NCBI RefSeq assembly: GCF_032854445.1
Contig: NC_088295.1
Coordinates: 1,740,501-1,804,500, forward strand
DNA from: Liolophura sinensis
Lineage: Eukaryota > Mollusca > Polyplacophora > Chitonida > Chitonidae
Direction: 5' to 3'
DNA length: 64,000 nt
In this document: positions 58,340 to 64,000 of the stretch, in pieces
How the letters are laid out: the number at the start of each line of letters is the position of its first letter
Position numbering within the stretch: position 1 is the stretch's first letter
Notes under the pieces: model-generated
Database searches by the model: none
The model's input: only the letters and a program-made list of their open reading frames with translations
Told to the model about the DNA's origin: nothing
Position numbers and translations under genes: made by a program

Positions 58340-61300
58340 ATGATGTAGTTGTTTCTGGTTATATCACCCAAACCCTGTTTTGCCATATGTGTGTGGGGTA
58401 TGAGCGACAAGTGTTTCTGGTTACATCACCCAAACCCTGTTTTGCCATATGTGTGTGGGGTATGAGCGACAAGTGTTTCTGGTTACATCACCCAAACAAT
58501 GTTTTGCCATATGTGTGTGGGGTATGAGCGACAAGTGCTTCCTGTTACATCACCCAAACCCTGTTTTGCCATGTGTGTGTGCGGCATGAGAGACAAGTGT
58601 TTCCAGTTACAAAACCTAAACCCTGTTTTGCCATATGTGTGTGGGGTATAAGCGACAAGTACTTCCTGTTACATCACCCAAACCCTGTTTTGCCATGTGT
58701 GTGTGCGGTATGAGCTACAAGTGTTTCCTGTTACAAAACCCAAACCCTGTTTTGCCATATGTGTGTGTGTGTGTGTTATGAGCGACAAGTGTTTCCTGTT
58801 ACCTCACCCAAACACTCTTTTGCCACATGTGTGCGCGTTATAAGCAAGTGTTTCCTGTTACGTCACCCAAACCCTGTTTTGCCATGTGTGTGTGTGGTAT
58901 GAGCAACAAGTGTTTCCTGTTACAAAACCCAAACCCTGTTTTGCCATGTGTGTGTGCGGTATGAGCAACAAGTGTTTCCTGTTACATCACCCACACACTG
59001 TTTTGCCATGTGTGTGTGCGGTATAAGTGACAAGTGTTTCCTGTTACAAAACCCAAACCCTGTTTTGCCATGTGTGTGTGCGGTATGAGCAACAAGTGTT
59101 TCCTGTTACATCACCCAAACCCTGTTTTGCCATATGTGTGTGCGGCATGAGCAACAAAGTGTTTCAGGTTACATTACCCAAACCCTGTTTTGCCATGTGT
59201 GTGTGCGGTATGAGCAAGAAGTGTTTCCTGTTATATCACCCAAACCCTGTTTTGCCATGTGTGTGTGCGGTATGACTGACAAACTGTTACCGGTTACATC
59301 ACCCAAACCCTGTTTTGCCATGTGTGTGTGCAGTATGAGCGACAAGTGTTTCCTGTTATGTCACCCAAGCCCTGTTTTGCCATATGCGTGTGCGGTATGA
59401 GCGACAAGTGTTTCAGGTTACATCACCCAAACCTTGTTTTGCCATATGTGTGTGCAGCATGAACAACAAAGTGTTTCCTGTTACGTCACCCAAACCCTGT
59501 TTTGCCATATGTGTGGGGTATGAGCGAGAAGTGTTTCCTGTTACATCACCCAAACCCTGTTTTGCCATATGTGTGTGCGGTATGAGAGACAAGTGTTTTC
59601 TGTTACATCACCCACACACTGTTTTGCCATATGTGTGTGCGGTATGAGCTACAAGTGTTTCTGGTTACATCACCCAAACCCTGTTTTGCCATATGTGTGT
59701 GCGGCATGAGCAACAAAGTGTTTCAGGTTACATTACCCAAACCCTGTTTTGCCATATGTGTGTGCGCTATGAGCAACAAGTGTTTCCTGTTACATCACCC
59801 AAACCCTGTTTTGCCATGTGTGTGTGGGGTATGAGCGACAAGTGTTTCCTGTTACATCACCCAAACCCTGTTTTGCCATATGTGTGTGCGGTATGAGAGA
59901 CAAGTGTTTTCTGTTACATCACCCAAACCCTGTTTTGCCATATGTGTGTGCGGTATGAGCTACAAGTGTTTCTGGTTACATCACCCAAACCCTGTTTTGC
60001 CATATGTGTGTGCGGCATGAGCAACAAAGTGTTTCAGGTTACATTACCCAAACCCTGTTTTGCCATATGTGTGTGCGCTATGAGCAACAAGTGTTTCCTG
60101 TTACATCACCCAAACCCTGTTTTGCCATGTGTGTGTGGGGTATGAGCGACAAGTGTTTCTTGTTACATCACCCAAACCTTGTTTTGCCATATGTGTTTGC
60201 AGCAAGAACAACAAAGTGTTTCCTGTTACAAAACCCAAACCCTGTTTTGCCATGTGTGTGTGGGGTATGAGCGACAAGTGTTTCCGGTTACATCACCCAA
60301 ACCCTGTTTTGCCATATGTGTGGGGTATGAGCGACAAGTGTTTCCTGTTACGTCACCCAAACCCTGTTTTGCCACATGTGTGTGCTGTATGAGCGACAAG
60401 TGTTTCCTGTTACATCACCCAAACCCTGTTTTGACGTATGTGTGTGCGTTATGAGTGACAAGTGTTTCCTGTTACAAAACCCAAACACTCTTTTGCCATA
60501 TGTGTGTGTGCGGTATGAGCAACAAAGTGTTTCCTATCACAAAACCCAAACCCTGTTTTGCCATATGTGTGTGGGGTATGAGCGACAAGTGTTTCCTGTT
60601 ACAAAACCCAAACCCTGTTTTGCCATGTGTGTGTGCGGTATGAGCGACAAGTGTTTCTGGTTACATCACCCAAACCCTGTTTTGTTATATGTGTGTGCAG
60701 TATGAGCGACAAAGTGTTTCCTGTTACATCACCCAAACCCTGTTTTGCCATATGTGTGTGCGGTATGAGCGACAAGTGTTTCAGGTTACATCACCCAAAC
60801 CGTGTTTTGCCATATGTGTGTGTGTGGTATGAGCAACAAAGTGTTTCCTGTTACAAAACCCGAACCCTGTTTTACCATGTGTGTGCGGTATGAGTGACAA
60901 GTGTTTCTGGTTACATCACCCAAACCCTGTTTTGCCATATGTGTGTGCGGTATGAGTGACAAGTGTTTCTGGTTACATCACCCAAACCCTGTTTTGCCAT
61001 ATGTGTGTGCGGTATGAGCGACAAGTGTTTCTGGTTACATCACCCAAACCCTGTTTTGTCATATGTGTGTGCGGTATGAGCGACAAAGTGTTTCCTGTTA
61101 CATCACCCAAACCCTGTTTTGCCATATGTGTGTGCGGTATGAGCGACAAGTGTTTCAGGTTACATCACCCAAACCCTGTTTTGCCATATGTGTGTGCGGT
61201 ATGAGCGACAAGTGTTTCTGGTTACATCACCCAAACCCTGTTTTGCCATATGTGTGTGCGGTATGAGCGACAAAGTGTTTCTGGTTACATCACCCAAACC

Positions 61301-61401
61301 CTGTTTTGCCATGTGTGTGGGGGGTATGAGCGACAAGTGTTTCCTGTTACATCACCCAAACCCTGTTTTGCCATATGTGTGTGCGGCATGAGTGACAAGA
61401 C
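58340..61401. repeat. 62-bp minisatellite, about 49 copies, with higher-order duplication
   Basis: The largest array in the window. The core is CACCCAAACCCTGTTTTGCC, then ATATGTGTGTGCGGTATGAG and CGACAAGTGTTTCCTG. Unit variants (ACAAAACCCAAACC versus ACATCACCCAAACC; ACAAAGTG versus ACAAGTG; GTGTGGGGTATG versus GTGTGCGGTATG) are interspersed. A stretch of over 200 bases starting near 59619 recurs unchanged 311 bp later, so five units were duplicated as one block. Many cysteine-rich frames of 60-110 codons arise from the unit and are not genes. Confidence 0.97.
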
Positions 61402-61949
61402 ATTATGTTTCCAGTTGCTCTAACACGGTGCCGCCCACTGCCTTGTACAGTACAACTCAGGCTAAAAGTCAATTGTTTACTGCTCGTATCGCACTCTGAG
61501 GTACTGAATAACGCTCCACTAGCGTGTGACAAACTCTTTACTGAGTTGTGTCAGAGACCTGCTGAGACGCGTAGGATTATCGTTGAAGGTGTGAATATAG
61601 TTCCATCTTCTGATAAATCCTAGCTAGTTTGGAAGCGAAGGTGCAGTCCCCGTGTATTCAGCTATGTGAATATATACTAGCCGTGAAAAGCTGAAAGTTT
61701 ATCTTGCTATATATAGCATAATATATCCATTATGTTATGCCATAAAAAAAATCTGACAGCAAGTATTTTATAGCAAACTCGACAAATCTTCACATAACCT
61801 TAACAAACCAACGCGGCTTTCTTGAGAATAAATCATATGCAATACTGCAAGCCTTCTGCCTACGATATCGCTCCAACACACCAGACTTGTATATGATTCT
61901 TCACAGTCATGACTTTTTGTTGTGACTTTAAAAATTACATAAAAATATT
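61402..61949. other. Unassigned sequence
   Basis: No gene or element recognised; AT-rich from 61660. Confidence 0.5.
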
Positions 61950-62205
61950 TAATTTATTTATTTGATTGGTGTTTTACCCTGTACTTGAGTATATTGACTG
62001 ATACGATCATCTAGCATTATGGTGGGAGGAAACCTGGCAGAGCCTGGGGAAAACCCATGGCCATCGGCAGGTTGCTGGCAGACCATCCCACATACCGCCA
62101 GAGAGGAAGCCAGCAAGAGCTGGACTTGGACTCACAGCGACCTCATTGGTGAGAGGCTCCTGGGTCATTACGCTGCAATAGCACCAACTGAGCCACGGAG
62201 GCCCC
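61950..62205 (-). mobile_element. Near full-length tRNA-headed SINE
   Basis: Same family and orientation as the copy at 55147, from ATTTATTTATTTGATTGGTG to the reversed head AGCCACGGAGGCCCC at 62205. It has several more substitutions and small deletions (for example in the CTGCAATAGCACCAACTG head region). A target duplication is not clear, consistent with greater age. Confidence 0.9.
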
Positions 62206-64000
62206 GATATCAAAATAACATTATGTATTAATATTACTGTAAGGATTACGTCAGCCTCGTATCGAAAGAACTAAAAAAACTTCTGTTCAGGACAGAGGCA
62301 GGCATCAGTGGGCTGCAGACTTTTCACTGTAGGCTACTTCTGGTTGACAGACATGTAGGCCTGACTCACCAGCTATGTGTGTTTTCAACCAGTAACCCCA
62401 AATGGATGGTGTATTTATTTGTATTTGACAGGTGTGTTAACAAGGTTTTTAATATTAGCTTACATTAATGATTGTGTACAGACATAATTACAACATGCCT
62501 ATTGTTCTTCAATCTTGGCAGAGTGTCACAGCTGGACACTAACACTGCATGAGTTCTTCTCCCAAGTCTCTGTGTGAAACTTCTGAGTACTCTAATTAAG
62601 CATACAATTATCCACTTTGCTGTTGCTGCTAACACCCATGATATTTTTTACACAAATATAGTAGGGCCTATACATCAAAACATTACTGCCCAAAGCGGGA
62701 AAAAAAACACCAACTTGTAAACATATGTTATTGGTACAAGTATGAACTATTCACATACATTTTGCTTCAACTTTTACTCCAGTTCACAAATCAAATTTGA
62801 TATCAGATCTCATCTGGGTGTTGGTTCAAATAATGTATTGTTAAGCATAAATTAACAGAGTGGAATTATTTCCATGAAGGCATTTTGTAGTCAAAGGGAG
62901 TCGGTAAATAAAATATTTCAGGCAGGCTACACTGCGTCTGGTAAGCCAAGAACTGAAATAAAGTGTATTATTGCAAATGGAAAATTATTTCTTTTTCTGT
63001 GAGAAAACTTTTCCTTCGTGCGTGTGCTCTGTGGGTGTTTTTCCAACAGGGTTTGGTACAAACTACAAATTCTCCACAAAGTTATATTGTACAGACAAAA
63101 TTTAACTTGTCCTGTATCGTGTTTTTCATTTATTCCACGTTTGTACGTGAAATTCAGATTGTGACACTTCTTTGTTGTTGTTGTTGAACATCATGTAAGC
63201 ATCAAAGTGTCACTTTTGTCTGTTAAATTACTGAGTGGCAAACAACTGTTCACTGGCAAATGACACAACAGGGAAAACCTTCCACAGAAAAATCGACAGA
63301 TATTTGTCCACTTTTAAGGGAGACGAAGAAGAAAGGAGATGAACTGCTAATTTTAGCCTTTGTGGTGATCCATAAGACTCACTCGTAAATCACTACTTTA
63401 AAAGAAGATTGCCACGATGCAGTCAAAAAGACACACATCGGATATTTTAATTCAGTTTCATGTATGGTGTTGGCCTTTCAAAAATTCTGTGAAATCATTC
63501 TAGCAAAGACCTAAATTTTCGGTTGTCAATTTTCCATTGCCAGCACGTATGGGCGTAACAACGCTCAGCCACGTGTGTGTGATCAGTTACAGCGGATGGA
63601 TCACTGACTGTGCAGGTGAGACCTCTGGGATCATGCTAATCTCCTGCCTGGTTTTGACTTTTAGTCTGAGCTGTACTGTACATGTAACAATTACAGGTTA
63701 AAAGCTGATTTACAGATGCTTAGGCCTGTTTCCATCCCTCTTCCTGAATAACTCAAATTATGATTTGTCTTCTTTTAGCTAAACTTTTGTAGGTCACAGG
63801 TACAGTGGGCTATCAAATTAACAGCCGGCAATTCATCACTGACACACCCCAAATACATGTGTGTTATGGGAACCACATGTCTGCTGCAGAACTACCTGTT
63901 ACACAGGCCTTTCACATGACACACAGGTATACATGTAAATGTTTGTACATTTACTGTTGTTTATTAACTGCCAACTCAAAATACGTGTAGATCCCAAAAG
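62206..64000. other. Unassigned sequence to the window end
   Basis: About 1.8 kb without a recognised exon, RNA gene, array or mobile element. Open frames are at most 74 codons. Confidence 0.55.

Overview
This is a stretch of animal (eukaryotic) nuclear genome, not a microbial one. It has spliced exons with GT-AG borders, long introns, tRNA-headed SINEs, MITE-like DNA transposons and very many minisatellites. The SINE family and the overall texture suggest a lophotrochozoan invertebrate, most likely a mollusc. That placement is inference; no species can be named from the sequence alone.

Two genes can be supported. The 3' half of a netrin gene runs on the + strand from 7393 to 29822. Five exons encode the second and third laminin-type EGF (LE) modules, a short linker and the whole C-terminal netrin-like (NTR) domain, ending in a TAG stop. 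The N-terminal laminin domain and first LE module were not found and presumably lie to the left of the window. On the - strand, the last coding exon of a tail-anchored membrane protein lies at 43470-43558. It matches the C-terminal membrane anchor of syntaxin-8 (a Qc-SNARE), and a poly(A) signal follows at about 39650. The two genes converge tail to tail, as human NTN1 and STX8 do on 17p13.1, so the pair looks like a very old microsynteny.

Layout: 1-7392, intergenic or netrin intron with five minisatellites; 7393-29822, netrin exons and introns; 29823-39620, intergenic space packed with tandem arrays, one of them split by a SINE; 39620-43558, the 3' end of the putative syntaxin-8 gene, whose 3' intron carries a TTAA-flanked piggyBac-like element; 43559-64000, probable upstream intron or intergenic sequence of that gene, with more SINEs, a TA-flanked pogo/mariner-like element, and the largest arrays (63 bp x 14 nearly identical copies, 68 bp x 17, 62 bp x about 49).

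Roughly a fifth of the window (about 14 kb by my tally) is tandem repeat, in about 25 arrays with mostly unrelated units. Most of the long open frames in the window come from repeat units that are multiples of three and are not genes.
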